The notes under the pieces: model-generated | What the model saw: the letters and a program-made list of their open reading frames with translations, nothing else | Databases searched by the model: none | What the model was told of the DNA's origin: nothing | Source: Nocardiopsis flavescens | Lineage (GTDB): Bacteria > Actinomycetota > Actinomycetes > Streptosporangiales > Streptosporangiaceae | Direction: 5' to 3' | Assembly (NCBI RefSeq): GCF_900141985.1 | Contig: NZ_FQZK01000005.1 | Span: 186,001-250,000, forward strand | Length of the DNA stretch: 64,000 nucleotides | Program-made: the position numbers and the translations under genes | In this document: positions 24,478 through 33,580 of the stretch, in pieces | Layout of the letters: each line of letters begins with the position of its first letter | How positions within the stretch are numbered: position 1 is the first letter of the stretch

Positions 24478-25707
24478 ATGCCCTCCACCCGCCGACCCCC
24501 GACCGCCGGGGTCCACGGCACCGACCTCTCGGGCCGGGCGATCGCCCCCGACCTCGCCCGCGGTGTGATGCTCCTCGTCATCGCCGTGGTGCACGCCCAC
24601 ATCTTCCGCCTGATGGCGGGCGGCGACCTCACGGGCACACCGGCGGGCGTGGCGGACACGGTCACCACCATGGCCGTGCTGGTGCTCGCCGAGGCCCGCG
24701 GCTACCCGATGTTCGCCGCCCTGTTCGGGTACGGCCTGGCCTGGATATACCTGCGGCGGATCGGAGAGGGGCGGTCCTGGCCGTGGGTCCGCGCCCTGGT
24801 GCGCAGGCGCGGCCGGTGGATGGTGGCCATCGGACTGGCGCACGTGGTGCTGCTCTTCTTCGGCGACATCATCTCGGTGTACGGGCTCATCGCCCTGCTG
24901 TTCGCCGGCCTGCTGCACGTGGGCGACCGCAGGCTGCTCGCCCACGGGTTCGCCTGGATGGCGGCGGGCTCCCTGGTCTACGCGCTGGGCACCACCCTGC
25001 CCGCCGCGGCCTCGGCCGAGTCCGGCGGCGCGCTCAGCCCCGATCCGCTGGCCGACCTGCTGACGCGGCTGATGACCTGGCCGTTCATGACGCCGCTGCT
25101 GCTGGTCACCTCGGTCTTCCCGTTCGTCGTCGGTGTGTGGGCCGCCCGGCGCCGGGTCATGGAGCGACCACAGGACCACCTGGGGCTGCTGCGCCGTACC
25201 GCCGGGATCGGCATCCCGCTGGCCGTCCTGGGCGGGCTGCCCCGGGCGCTGGCGGTCGCGGGCCTGTGGTCGCCGTCCTCGACCGCGGTCGACGCCGCGG
25301 CGGCCTGGCTGCACGTGGTCACCGGCTACGCCGGGGGCTTCGGCTACGCGGCGCTCATCGCCCTGGTGGCGGTGCGGCTCGGCGGGCGCCGGGGGCCGGT
25401 GGTGCGGGCGCTGGTCGCCACGGGGCAGCGGTCGATGACCTGCTACCTCCTGCAGTCGGTGGCCTGGATGGTGCTGTTCATGCCCTACACGCTCGATCTG
25501 GGGTCGGGGATGTCCGACACCGCCTCGGTGCTGGTGGGCGCGGGGGTCTGGGCCGCCACGGTGGTCGTGGCCGACCTGATGCGCCGCTTCGGGGTGCGCG
25601 GTCCGGCCGAGCGGTTCCTGCGGTGGTGCACCTACGCGCCGGTCCGCCACGACCCCGTCGACGGACGGCGGCCGGAGCGGTCGGCCGTGGAGCCCACGGC
25701 TCCCTGA
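24478..25707 (+). CDS. DUF418 family membrane protein
   Basis: The ATG at 24478 gives 409 residues; a GTG at 24415 is in frame but very close to the second operator. About ten hydrophobic helices are present. RAIAPDLARGVMLLVIAVVHAH at the N-terminus, RGYPMFAALFGYG, and a C-terminal GQRSMTCYLLQSVAWM match the DUF418 pattern, which is related to acyltransferase-3-type membrane proteins. The last 40 residues are cytoplasmic and basic. It is expected to be repressed by the divergent TetR protein; the substrate is unknown. Confidence 0.85.
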   Translation: MPSTRRPPTAGVHGTDLSGRAIAPDLARGVMLLVIAVVHAHIFRLMAGGDLTGTPAGVADTVTTMAVLVLAEARGYPMFAALFGYGLAWIYLRRIGEGRSWPWVRALVRRRGRWMVAIGLAHVVLLFFGDIISVYGLIALLFAGLLHVGDRRLLAHGFAWMAAGSLVYALGTTLPAAASAESGGALSPDPLADLLTRLMTWPFMTPLLLVTSVFPFVVGVWAARRRVMERPQDHLGLLRRTAGIGIPLAVLGGLPRALAVAGLWSPSSTAVDAAAAWLHVVTGYAGGFGYAALIALVAVRLGGRRGPVVRALVATGQRSMTCYLLQSVAWMVLFMPYTLDLGSGMSDTASVLVGAGVWAATVVVADLMRRFGVRGPAERFLRWCTYAPVRHDPVDGRRPERSAVEPTAP

Positions 25708-25869
25708 GCCGCCTCCCGTCGGCCCGGACGCGCGGCGGTGGGACCCGGAGGCGGTCCGGGCCTGCGCCGCCGGTGTGGGCGGGCCGGCACCCCGGTAGAT
25801 CGCCGGTCCGTCGGCCCGGAGCCCGGCGGTCCCGGGGCGAGGGCTCCGGACGGGTGGCAGCATGGCCGG

Positions 25870-26622
25870 ATGGACACTTCCGATGACGCCTTCCTCCAGG
25901 GCACCGCGGACCGCCTGGGCGGGCTGCCGGGCGTGGAGGCGGTGGCCCTGGGCGGGTCACGGGCACAGGGGACGCACCGAGACGACAGCGACTGGGACCT
26001 GGCGGTCTACTACCGCGGCGGGTTCGAGCCGCAGGACCTGCGGGACGTGGGCTGGCCCGGCGAGGTGTCGGAGATCGGGGGCTGGTCGGAGGGCGTCTTC
26101 AACGGCGGGGCCTGGCTGCGCGTCGACGGCCGCCGGGTGGACGTGCACTACCGGGACCTGGACGTCGTGGAGCGGGAGACCGCGCGGGCGCGGGAGGGGG
26201 ACTTCGACGTGGAGCCCCTGCTGTTCCACCTGGCGGGCATCCCCACCTACCTGGTGGTCGCCGAACTGGCCCTGGGCCGCACGCTGGTGGGGGACCTGCC
26301 CCGGCCGGGCTACCCGCGGGCGCTGCGCGAGAGCGCGCCGCCCCGCTGGCGGGGGATCGCCGCCCTCACCCTGGGGTACGCCGAGCACAACCACGCCCCG
26401 CACGGGAGGGTGAGCCAGACCGCGGGACTCATCGCCCAGGCGGCCGCCCAGACGGCGCACGCCGTGCTGGCCGCCCGCGGCGAGTGGGCGACCAACGATA
26501 AGGCCCTGCTGTCCCGGGCCGGGCTGGAGGAGATCGACCTGGTCGTCGCCGGGATGACCGCCGACCCCCGGGACCTGGCGGCGGCGGTCGCCGACGCCGG
26601 GCGCGTCCTCGCCACCGCCTGA
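25870..26622 (+). CDS. Nucleotidyltransferase-fold domain protein
   Basis: The 250-residue protein has the polymerase-beta-like motif GGSRAQGTHRDDSDWDLAVYY (GS followed by DxD), with a likely third acid in RRVDVHYRDLD. The C-terminal half is helical. Proteins of this layout include antibiotic nucleotidyltransferases and many uncharacterised enzymes. A CAGCAT box lies six bases before the ATG, consistent with a leaderless transcript. Confidence 0.8.
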   Translation: MDTSDDAFLQGTADRLGGLPGVEAVALGGSRAQGTHRDDSDWDLAVYYRGGFEPQDLRDVGWPGEVSEIGGWSEGVFNGGAWLRVDGRRVDVHYRDLDVVERETARAREGDFDVEPLLFHLAGIPTYLVVAELALGRTLVGDLPRPGYPRALRESAPPRWRGIAALTLGYAEHNHAPHGRVSQTAGLIAQAAAQTAHAVLAARGEWATNDKALLSRAGLEEIDLVVAGMTADPRDLAAAVADAGRVLATA

Positions 26623-26716
26623 CCGGGACCGCGGCATCTGACCGCCGTCCCGCCCCGCCCGCGGGAGCGTCCACGGGCGGGGCACGGCCCCCGCACGTGC
26701 GGGGACCGCGGAAAGC

Positions 26717-26743
26717 GGGGGCCGCGCGGCGGGCGCGGCCCCC
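26717..26743. terminator. Bidirectional terminator-like hairpin
   Basis: An 11-bp G+C-only stem (26717-26727 with 26733-26743) lies between the convergent nucleotidyltransferase and GNAT genes, a few bases from the GNAT stop. Confidence 0.6.
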
Positions 26744-26750
26744 GGCGGGC

Positions 26751-27713
26751 CTACAGCGGCGCGTCCCAGACCATGTCGACCACCCCGCTGATGGTCGCGT
26801 ACCCGGCCCGGGCGAAGGCCGCGGCCATGGGGGTGTTCCCCAGGTCGGTGGCGGCCCGCACGTGCGTGACGCCGCCCTCCTCGACCAGGACCCGGGTGCC
26901 CTCGGCCAGCAGGTCGTCGATGTACCCGCGGCCCCGGTGCTCGGGCAGCACCGCGATGTACCCGATGATCGGGTGCTTGGCGTTGCGTGCGGGCAGGACG
27001 AACCCGACCGGCTCCCCGTCGGGCAGGGTGGCGATCCGCCACCAGGAGCGGGGCGTGGAGTAGTGCCCGAACTCCTCGGCGAACTCCGCGGAGACGACCT
27101 CCGCGGGGGACTTGGCGGCCAGTTCGTGCCGGTGGTGGGCGTCCAGGCTGCCGTGGAGCGCGCGTTCCATCAGGTCGCGCATCTCCTGTTCGTCCCGGAT
27201 CCCCCGGAAGCGCAGCCGGTCGCCGGGGCGCACGGGCGCGCCGTCCGCGTCCCACTGGAAACGCAGCCGCTCCACCAGCAGCGAGCCGCCGGTGCTCTCC
27301 ACGGCGGCCATCCGCTCGGTCACCGCCCGGTGCTCGCGCGGGTCGGACCGCCAGCCGGCGGAGACGAACCTCAGGAACTCGGGGGGCACCGCGCCCCCGG
27401 GCAGCGTGCCCGCAAGCGCGGTGCGCAGCAGGTGTTCGAGGACGGCGCCCCGGTCCAGGCCGGCGGACTCGTCGTCGACGTCGAACACGTCGATCAGCAG
27501 GGGGTCGTCGCCCGGCTTCGAGGCCCAGAAGGACAGGCGGCCCACCGGCCGCCCGCCGTCCAGGGCCAGCCACATCCACGCGGGGCGGCGGCGGCCGTCG
27601 GCCAGGTCCTCGGCGAATTCATCGTTCAGCAGGTACGGGAACCGGTTGAACAGGGGCAGCTCTTCGGGTCCGGTGATCGGACGGACGGTCAGGTCGGATA
27701 CTGCAACAGTCAA
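26751..27713 (-). CDS. GNAT family N-acetyltransferase
   Basis: I chose a TTG start at 27713 because GAAGG lies seven bases upstream; a GTG at 27743 is an alternative. The 320-residue protein has its acetyl-CoA-binding motif in the C-terminal half (GYIAVLPEHRGRGYIDDLLAEG) and the typical NTPMAAAFARAGY end. The N-terminal half is also GNAT-like (PVGRLSFWASKPG), so it is probably a tandem GNAT protein with one active site. Substrate unknown. Confidence 0.82.
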   Translation of the reverse strand: MTVAVSDLTVRPITGPEELPLFNRFPYLLNDEFAEDLADGRRRPAWMWLALDGGRPVGRLSFWASKPGDDPLLIDVFDVDDESAGLDRGAVLEHLLRTALAGTLPGGAVPPEFLRFVSAGWRSDPREHRAVTERMAAVESTGGSLLVERLRFQWDADGAPVRPGDRLRFRGIRDEQEMRDLMERALHGSLDAHHRHELAAKSPAEVVSAEFAEEFGHYSTPRSWWRIATLPDGEPVGFVLPARNAKHPIIGYIAVLPEHRGRGYIDDLLAEGTRVLVEEGGVTHVRAATDLGNTPMAAAFARAGYATISGVVDMVWDAPL

Positions 27714-27907
27714 GGCGACACCTTCGTGTGTGCGCCCGACCACCCGGAGGCGGGCCGCGTGGGCCCTAGTGGTTCCCCCGGGAGGACACGAGCGCGATGT
27801 GCACGGTGGACATGGCCCGGCCTCCTCTCGTCGTCGGGCCCCGGTTCACCGTTCGTCCCGGGGCCCGTCGTTTGTACCGGCGCAGACGCGGGGTCCGCAA
27901 CCTCTTT
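27714..27907. other. Short spacer regions flanking the GNAT and BenE genes
   Basis: The 194 bases between the BenE stop and the GNAT start hold no gene. They are followed downstream by the GNAT start. Confidence 0.3.
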
Positions 27908-29110
27908 TCACGCGGGACCGGCCTCCCCGCCGGTTCCGCGCCTCACGGTGACCGCCCAGGTCAGCGCGCCGGCGACCAGCCCCCAGAACGCCGATCCGAT
28001 CCCCAGGAGCGTGATCCCCGAGGCCGTCGCCAGGAACGTCACCAGCGCCGCCTCCCGGGACCGGGCGTCCGTCAGCGCCGACGCCAGCGAGCCGCCGATG
28101 GTGCCGAGCAGGCCCAGCCCGGCGATGGCGGCGATCAGCGCCGGGGGCAGCGCCGTCAGCAGGGTGGCGACGGTCGCCCCGAACACCCCGACGACCAGGT
28201 AGAACACACCCGCCCACACCCCCGCCAGGTACCTGCGCCGCGGATCGGGGTGGGCCTGGGGGCCGGTGCAGATCGCGGCGGTGATCGCCGCCAGGTTCAT
28301 GCCGAAGCAGCCGAAGGGCGCCAGCACCAGGTTGGTCGCCCCCGTCCACCCGATCAGCGGGGAGACGGGCACCCGGTAGCCGTCGTTGCGCAGCACCGCC
28401 ACCCCGGGCAGGTTCTGGGAGGCCATCGTCACCACGAACAGCGGCACCCCCACGCTCACCAGCACCTGCCAGGAGAACTCGGGGACGACCAGGACCGGCA
28501 CCGCCGGCCGCGGGGTCACCCCGGACAGGTCCAGGGACCCGGTCAGCGCGGCGACGGCGCCCCCGGCGACCAGGGCCGCGGGCACCGCGTAGCGCGGCGA
28601 CCAGCGCCGGGCCGCCAGGTACACGGCGAACATGGCGGCCACCACGGCCGGGTCGCCCTGCATGCTCGTGAACAGGCCGATCCCGAACTGCAGGAGCACC
28701 CCGGCCAGCAGCCCCGCCGCCAGCGGCACGGGGATGCGGTCCATGACCTTCTCGAACCAGCCGGTGACCCCGCTCAGCGTGATCAGCGCGGCCGAGAACA
28801 CGAACGCCCCGACCGCCTGCGCCATCGTCACACCGTCCAGGCCCACCGCCAGCAGCGCGGCGCCCGGGGTGGACCAGGCGGTGACCACCGGGGCCCGGTA
28901 CCGCAGGGACAGGCCGACGCAGGTGACGGCCATGCCCACGCCCAGGGCCAGCATCCACGAGGCGATCTGCCCGGCGTCGGCCCCGGCGGCCTCCGCCGCG
29001 GTGAACACGATCGCGGCGGAACTCGTCACCCCGACCAGCACCGCGACCAGCCCCGCGGTGACGGCGGGCAGGGGTGCGGCGGAACCGGCGAACCGGAGGA
29101 GGGTCCTCAT
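27908..29110 (-). CDS. benE: Benzoate:H+ symporter family protein (BenE)
   Basis: The 400-residue protein has about 11-12 hydrophobic helices with the BenE signatures APVVTAWSTPGAALL, GVLLQFGIGLF, FVVTMASQNLPGVAVLRNDGY and GCFGMNLAAITAAICTG. The family is proposed to import benzoate with protons. No benzoate catabolic genes lie nearby, so the substrate could differ. The start at 29110 is preceded by AGGA. Confidence 0.9.
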   Translation of the reverse strand: MRTLLRFAGSAAPLPAVTAGLVAVLVGVTSSAAIVFTAAEAAGADAGQIASWMLALGVGMAVTCVGLSLRYRAPVVTAWSTPGAALLAVGLDGVTMAQAVGAFVFSAALITLSGVTGWFEKVMDRIPVPLAAGLLAGVLLQFGIGLFTSMQGDPAVVAAMFAVYLAARRWSPRYAVPAALVAGGAVAALTGSLDLSGVTPRPAVPVLVVPEFSWQVLVSVGVPLFVVTMASQNLPGVAVLRNDGYRVPVSPLIGWTGATNLVLAPFGCFGMNLAAITAAICTGPQAHPDPRRRYLAGVWAGVFYLVVGVFGATVATLLTALPPALIAAIAGLGLLGTIGGSLASALTDARSREAALVTFLATASGITLLGIGSAFWGLVAGALTWAVTVRRGTGGEAGPA

Positions 29111-29243
29111 GGGGGACCATCCTGGCGAGGGCTTCCGGGGGCGCCTGCGGCGGGGTGTCCCTTGGACCCGTGACGGGACGACCCGCCCCGGCGCGCCGGA
29201 AATCCACCTGACCCGCGGCGGGCCCGGATGTGACCATGGCGCC

Positions 29244-30008
29244 ATGAGCACCTTCGACGACCTGGTGGCCGAGGCCGCCGCCGCACCCGTGGCCGGATGG
29301 GACTTCTCCTGGCTGGACGGGCGCGCCACCGAGCAGCGCCCCTCCTGGGGCTACCACCGCCTGGTGGCCGAGCGCATGGCGCGGGCGCACGCGGCCCTGG
29401 ACGTGCAGACCGGGGGAGGGGAGCTGCTGGCGGGCGTTCCCCGCCGGCCGCCGCTGACGGTCGCCACCGAGGGGTGGCCGCCCAACATCGCCGCCGCCAC
29501 CCGACGGCTGCACCCCCTGGGCGCCGCCGTGGTCGCCGCGGCCGACACGGATCCGCTGCCGTTCGGGGACGGCGCGTTCGACCTGGTGGTCTCCCGTCAC
29601 CCGGTGTCCGCGGACTGGGAGGAGATCGCCCGTGTGCTGGCCCCGGACGGCACCTACCTGTCCCAGGAGGTGGGGCCGGCGAGCGTCTTCGAGGTGGTGG
29701 AGTTCTTCCTCGGCCCTCAGTCGCGGGAGAGCCGCGGGAGCCGGGACCCCGAGCGTGCGCGGCGTGCCGCGCAGGCCGCGGGGCTGGAGGTGGTGGACCT
29801 GCGGTCGGAGGAGCTGCACACCGCGTTCTTCGACGTCGGAGCCGTGGTCTACTTCCTGCGCAAGGTCGTGTGGATGGTCCCGGGCTTCACCGTGGACGCC
29901 TACCTGGACCGGCTGCGGGCCATGCACGACCACATCGGGCGCGAGGGCTCCTTCACCGCCACCACGACCCGCTTCCTCATCGAGGCCCGCAGACCGGGCC
30001 GCCCCTGA
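29244..30008 (+). CDS. SAM-dependent methyltransferase-like protein
   Basis: The 254-residue protein opens with FDDLVAEAAAAPVAGWDFSWLDGRA, a segment seen in a methyltransferase group of actinomycetes. A DTDPLPFGDGAFDLVVSRHPV region corresponds to post-motif I, and EEIARVLAPDGTYLSQEVGP to motif III. Motif I itself (LLAGVPRRPPLTVATEGWPPN) is degenerate and lacks the usual GxGxG, so cofactor use needs checking. It is divergent from benE. Confidence 0.75.
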   Translation: MSTFDDLVAEAAAAPVAGWDFSWLDGRATEQRPSWGYHRLVAERMARAHAALDVQTGGGELLAGVPRRPPLTVATEGWPPNIAAATRRLHPLGAAVVAAADTDPLPFGDGAFDLVVSRHPVSADWEEIARVLAPDGTYLSQEVGPASVFEVVEFFLGPQSRESRGSRDPERARRAAQAAGLEVVDLRSEELHTAFFDVGAVVYFLRKVVWMVPGFTVDAYLDRLRAMHDHIGREGSFTATTTRFLIEARRPGRP

Positions 30009-30129
30009 GGCCGAGCCGTCCCGCGCAGGCCGCGTCGCAGCTCGGCGGGGTACCGGCAGGAGCGCGCCGCCGCCGGGTGGTCGGCGGGTGGGACGCCGCC
30101 CCCGGGAGCCCGCCCGGGGGCGGTCGCGG

Positions 30130-30498
30130 CTACTCCCCGGGGGCCGAGACGCGCTGGACGACCTCGAAGCCCCACAGCTCGCTGCCGGTCGCGGCGGGAC
30201 CGCCCTGTCCGTGGCCGTGGCCGTGCCCGTGGCCGTGCCCGGCACGGTCCGCGTCGGCGGCGGCCTGCGCGTGCCCCTTGCGGAACTCCTGGCTGTTGAG
30301 CCAGTTCTCGAAGTCCTCCTGGGACCGCCACCGGGTGTAGACCAGGTACTTGTCGGTCCCCTCCACCGGACGCAGCAGCTGGAACTCCTCGAACCCGGGC
30401 TGCCCCTCCACCAGGCCCGCCCTCTTGGCGAACCGCTCCTCCAGCGTGTGCCCGGAGCCCTCCGGGACGGTCAGGACGTTGAACTTGACGACGCTCAC
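30130..30498 (-). CDS. IsdG/MhuD-type heme-degrading monooxygenase with a His-Gly tract
   Basis: The GTG at 30498 has a GGAGGTG ribosome site; 122 residues. It is an antibiotic-biosynthesis-monooxygenase-fold protein with N7, W66 and H76 at the positions of the conserved Asn/Trp/His triad of IsdG and MhuD (KFNVLT, DFENWLN, FRKGHA). Such enzymes cleave heme to release iron. Unusually, residues about 88-97 form five consecutive His-Gly pairs followed by QGG, a possible metal-binding insertion before the last strand (SELWGFEVVQRV). Confidence 0.9.
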   Translation of the reverse strand: MSVVKFNVLTVPEGSGHTLEERFAKRAGLVEGQPGFEEFQLLRPVEGTDKYLVYTRWRSQEDFENWLNSQEFRKGHAQAAADADRAGHGHGHGHGHGQGGPAATGSELWGFEVVQRVSAPGE

Positions 30499-31109
30499 GC
30501 GGCACCTCCACGGTTGTCGGCGATCTGTACCGCCCAACCTAGGACAGCCCCGCCCCGGTCCGGCGGCGCCCCTCCACTCCGGACGGGCGAGGACCGCCGC
30601 GGCGGTCCGCCGCGCCGGGGGTGTACGAGCCCGGGACCGGCACCCGGTTCCGCGCTGACGCCACCGCGGAGCCGGACGGAGCACACGCCTCCCCCACGGC
30701 CTCGGCTCCGGTCCCGCCCTCGGGCACAGGACCGGCGACCGCCACGGCGTACCGGACCTGCGCCGCCTCCTCCGCGCGCCGGAGCACGTCCCCGACCGGG
30801 GGCGCCGCCCTCCGGACCGGTGGGCCCGATCACCGCCGGAGGGTGCGGCCCTCCGGCGGAGCGTACGGGTCGTGTTTCCGTCCTGTGGCGTTCTCGTGGT
30901 CGCCTGCCGCTTCGCGCCCTGCGTCGGAGCCGATTCTCCGACCTCCCGCTTTCAACCCGCTTACCGCCTCCGCGCGGCCCGCTCCGCGGGCCGCCCCCGG
31001 TCCCGCACCGACGCCCCGGCGGGACCCGGCGCGCGTGGCCCCACGGGACCGGACCGGCGCGGCCGGCGCCCCCGCTCCCGTACCGGGGGCGCCGACCGGC
31101 CGGACGGGT
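30499..31109. other. Gene-poor spacer
   Basis: Six hundred bases lie between two minus-strand genes. The open frames here have no ribosome site and no recognisable domain. A moderately A/T-richer patch lies at about 30870-30960. I see no convincing RNA gene, repeat or terminator. Confidence 0.4.
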
Positions 31110-31916
31110 TCACCGCAGGCCGTGCCTGCGGGCGACCATGGCCAGGACCACCGACCGCGGCAGCAGCCGCCGCAGCGCGAACACCACCGGCGCGTTGCTG
31201 CCCACCGCGTACAGCGGCCGCGGCCGGGCGTCCTCGACGGCCCGCAGCACCGTGCGCGACACCGCCTCGGCGGGGATGCCCGCCGCCTCGTTGGCGTTGA
31301 GCGCCTTCAGCATGGTGCGGTAGTCGGCGGTGTAGGGGGAGCCCTCGCGCAGGTACTGCGTGCGCCGCTCGCTGATCCCCGTGTTGATCGACCCCGGTTC
31401 CACGGTGGCCACCCCGATCCCGTACGGGGACACCTCGCGGCGCAGCGCGTCGGCGAACCCCTTGACCGCCGCCTTGGAGGCCACGTAGGAGGACCGGTGC
31501 GCCAGCGGGAAGCTGGCCAGCATCGATCCGACCATGACCACCCGCCCGTACCGGCGCGCGCGCATCCCGGGCAGGACCAGCTGGGTCAGGCGCACGGCGC
31601 CGAACACGTTGAGTCGGAACAGCCGCTCCAGGGCGTCCATGGGCAGCTCCTCCAGCGGCCCGCTCTGGCTCTCGCCCGCGTTGTTGACCAGGATGTCCAC
31701 CTCCCCGGCCGCCGCGGCGCAGGCCTCGACGGAGGCGGCGTCGGCCAGGTCCAGGGCCAGGTACTCCACCCCGGGCACGGGGTCGGCCACCGTCCCGGGG
31801 TCGCGGCTGGTGCCGTAGACGCGGTGGCCGCGCCGCACGAGGTCGGCGGCCACGGCCCGGCCGATGCCGGACGAGGCGCCGGTGACGAGCGCGGTCCGCC
31901 GGGTGGTGCTCTGCAT
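31110..31916 (-). CDS. Short-chain dehydrogenase/reductase
   Basis: The ATG at 31916 has GGAAGGA upstream; 268 residues. It has the classical SDR layout: LVTGASSGIGRAV (cofactor TGxxxGIG), VDILVNNAG, the catalytic Ser of VMVGSMLAS and YVASK (YxxxK). The C-terminal extension with DARPRPLYAVGSNAPVVFALRRLLP is typical of retinol-dehydrogenase-like/oxidoreductase SDRs. Substrate unknown. Confidence 0.93.
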   Translation of the reverse strand: MQSTTRRTALVTGASSGIGRAVAADLVRRGHRVYGTSRDPGTVADPVPGVEYLALDLADAASVEACAAAAGEVDILVNNAGESQSGPLEELPMDALERLFRLNVFGAVRLTQLVLPGMRARRYGRVVMVGSMLASFPLAHRSSYVASKAAVKGFADALRREVSPYGIGVATVEPGSINTGISERRTQYLREGSPYTADYRTMLKALNANEAAGIPAEAVSRTVLRAVEDARPRPLYAVGSNAPVVFALRRLLPRSVVLAMVARRHGLR

Positions 31917-32016
31917 GCGGTGGTCCTTCCGGGGCGGGGTGAGGTGGAGGGTGCGCTCGCGCCGCGCTGGGGGAGATGATCGCACGTCCCCCTCCCGGGG
32001 GCCACGGCCGCCCGGG

Positions 32017-33192
32017 TCAGTCCCACCGGTGCGGGTCGAACATGGAGACGGGGAGTTCCGTCCCGCCGTCCCGCGCCAGGTCCGCCAGGGCCTGCCCCAC
32101 CGCGGAGGCGAACTTGTACCCGTGCCCGGAGAACCCGCCCGCGACCACCAGGCCCGGCAGTTCGCGGTGGCGGCCGATGACGAAGTGTTCGTCGGAGGTC
32201 ATGGTGTACATGCACGCCGCCATCCGCTCGGGCAGCGGCTCGACGCCGCGCAGCCCGGCGGTGAGCTCTCCCAGCCGCCGGGCGTCGTCCGCGTCGGGGG
32301 CGCGCGGTCCGGTGTCGGGGTCCACGGGCTCGCCCCACTGGGACCCGGGCCGCCGCGGTGCGCCGGGTGCCTCGGCGTGCACCCCGATCTTGACGGTGCG
32401 CCCGTCCAGGCTCGGGAAGCCGTACCAGAGGGTGCCGTCGGGCTCGTCGCGGGCGAACACCGGGTCCGCGGCGTACGGCGGGACCTCGCCGGTGAGCCGG
32501 AACCAGCCCAGCACCCGGCGCTCCACCCGCAGGCCGCCGCCGAGGCCGGCGAGCGGGGGCAGCAGGGACGGCAGCCACGCCCCGGCGGTCACCACCACCC
32601 GCCGGGCGCGGATCTCGGTGTCACCGATGAGGACGCGGGGGCGGTCGGGGTCGGGCTCGATCCGGGTGACGGCCGCGCCGGTGAGCACGCGGGCCCCGGC
32701 GGCGCGGGCCAGCCGCACCGCGGCCAGGATCGCGGCCTCGGGCAGGACGGCGCCGCCCTCCTCCTCGAAGACCCCCTCCTCCTGCGCGCGCACCGCGTGC
32801 CGGGGGAAGCGTCCGGCCAGGCCGGCGGCGGACAGGTGCTCCACGGGCAGGCCGTGGAGCGCGGCCGCGGCCAGGGAGCCGCGTACCGCGGAGCTGTCGG
32901 GGGCGCCCAGCATGAGCGCTCCGACGCGGTGGACGAGCCGCTCGCCGGAGGCCTCCTCCAGCTCGGCCCAGGCCCGCCACGCGGCCCGCACGAACGGGAC
33001 GTACTCCTCGCCCTCCAGGTAGGCGGTGCGGATGATGCGGGACTCGCCGTGGCTGGAGCCGCGGTCGTGGCCCGGGGTGAACCGCTCGACCCCGACGGCG
33101 TCGATCCCCTGCCGGGCCAGCCGCCACAGGGTCTGGGCGCCCATCGCGCCCAGGCCGACGACGACGGTGTCGGTCTCCATCGGGTCCGCCAC
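32017..33192 (-). CDS. solA: N-methyl-L-tryptophan oxidase / monomeric sarcosine oxidase-like flavoenzyme
   Basis: The 391-residue protein starts at a GTG with GGAGGG upstream. It has a FAD-binding TVVVGLGAMGAQTLWRLARQG motif (residues 9-29), the RGSSHGESRIIRTAY segment and the C-terminal HFVIGRHRELPGLVVAGGFSGHGYKFA signature of the SolA/MSOX group. These enzymes oxidatively demethylate N-methyl amino acids and release formaldehyde and hydrogen peroxide. The characteristic flavin-linking Cys of MSOX would fall near MAACMYTMT, which does contain Cys. Confidence 0.9.
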   Translation of the reverse strand: MADPMETDTVVVGLGAMGAQTLWRLARQGIDAVGVERFTPGHDRGSSHGESRIIRTAYLEGEEYVPFVRAAWRAWAELEEASGERLVHRVGALMLGAPDSSAVRGSLAAAALHGLPVEHLSAAGLAGRFPRHAVRAQEEGVFEEEGGAVLPEAAILAAVRLARAAGARVLTGAAVTRIEPDPDRPRVLIGDTEIRARRVVVTAGAWLPSLLPPLAGLGGGLRVERRVLGWFRLTGEVPPYAADPVFARDEPDGTLWYGFPSLDGRTVKIGVHAEAPGAPRRPGSQWGEPVDPDTGPRAPDADDARRLGELTAGLRGVEPLPERMAACMYTMTSDEHFVIGRHRELPGLVVAGGFSGHGYKFASAVGQALADLARDGGTELPVSMFDPHRWD

Positions 33193-33384
33193 GTTCGCTC
33201 CCTCCGGGTACGGGCCCCGCGGGCCGCGGGACCTCGGGGCCCATGATCCCAGGCGGGGGCGGACCGAGCGCCCGCCCCGTGGGGGACGGGCGCGACCCGG
33301 ATCGGGGGATGGTCTCCGGAAAAGGGGGAAGGGGTTGGGCGCCGCACGGTGAAAGGTACGGCGAAAAGGTGTGACCAGCAGGTT

Positions 33385-33398
33385 TGGGAGCGCTCCCA
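33385..33398. promoter_or_regulatory. CebR/CelR-type operator (orphan)
   Basis: TGGGAGCGCTCCCA is the perfect 14-bp palindrome known as the binding site of the cellulose/cellobiose regulator CelR/CebR in Thermobifida and Streptomyces. No intact plant-polysaccharide gene follows it. The SolA-like gene (start 33192) is the only full gene reading away from it. Confidence 0.75.
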
Positions 33399-33433
33399 GT
33401 CACGTTGTGAGCGGGTTGTCGAAGGGACGGATC

Positions 33434-33496
33434 GTGGTGCGCCGCCGTTGCCCCGTACCGGTTTCCGGAGGTTCCGGCGGCGTGCCAGAAAGGTAA
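33434..33496 (+). CDS. Short ORF downstream of the orphan CebR-like site (possible remnant)
   Basis: GTG at 33434 with GGGACGG just upstream begins a 20-codon frame that starts VVRRRCPVPVSGG and ends at TAA (33494). It lies 36 bp behind the operator, the position expected of a regulated gene. The basic start could be the beginning of a lost signal peptide, but there is no hydrophobic core. I treat it as a possible gene remnant or upstream ORF. Confidence 0.25.
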   Translation: MVRRRCPVPVSGGSGGVPER

Positions 33497-33580
33497 CCCG
33501 CCAATGGTGATATGTAAATACCATATGTCCGGGCTATTTCAGGGACGGTGTCCCGGAATTCTCCTCGTGATTCCCTCCTG

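Larger units (their letters stand above)
33193..33580. other. Gap with an orphan CebR-like operator, a short ORF and A/T-rich DNA
   Basis: This 388-bp gap contains a perfect CebR/CelR palindrome (33385-33398), a 20-codon open frame (33434-33496), a locally A/T-rich imperfect palindrome at 33502-33530 (ATGGT ... ACCAT), and a small GGGAC/GTCCC hairpin near 33541-33553. No complete gene is present. Confidence 0.5.
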
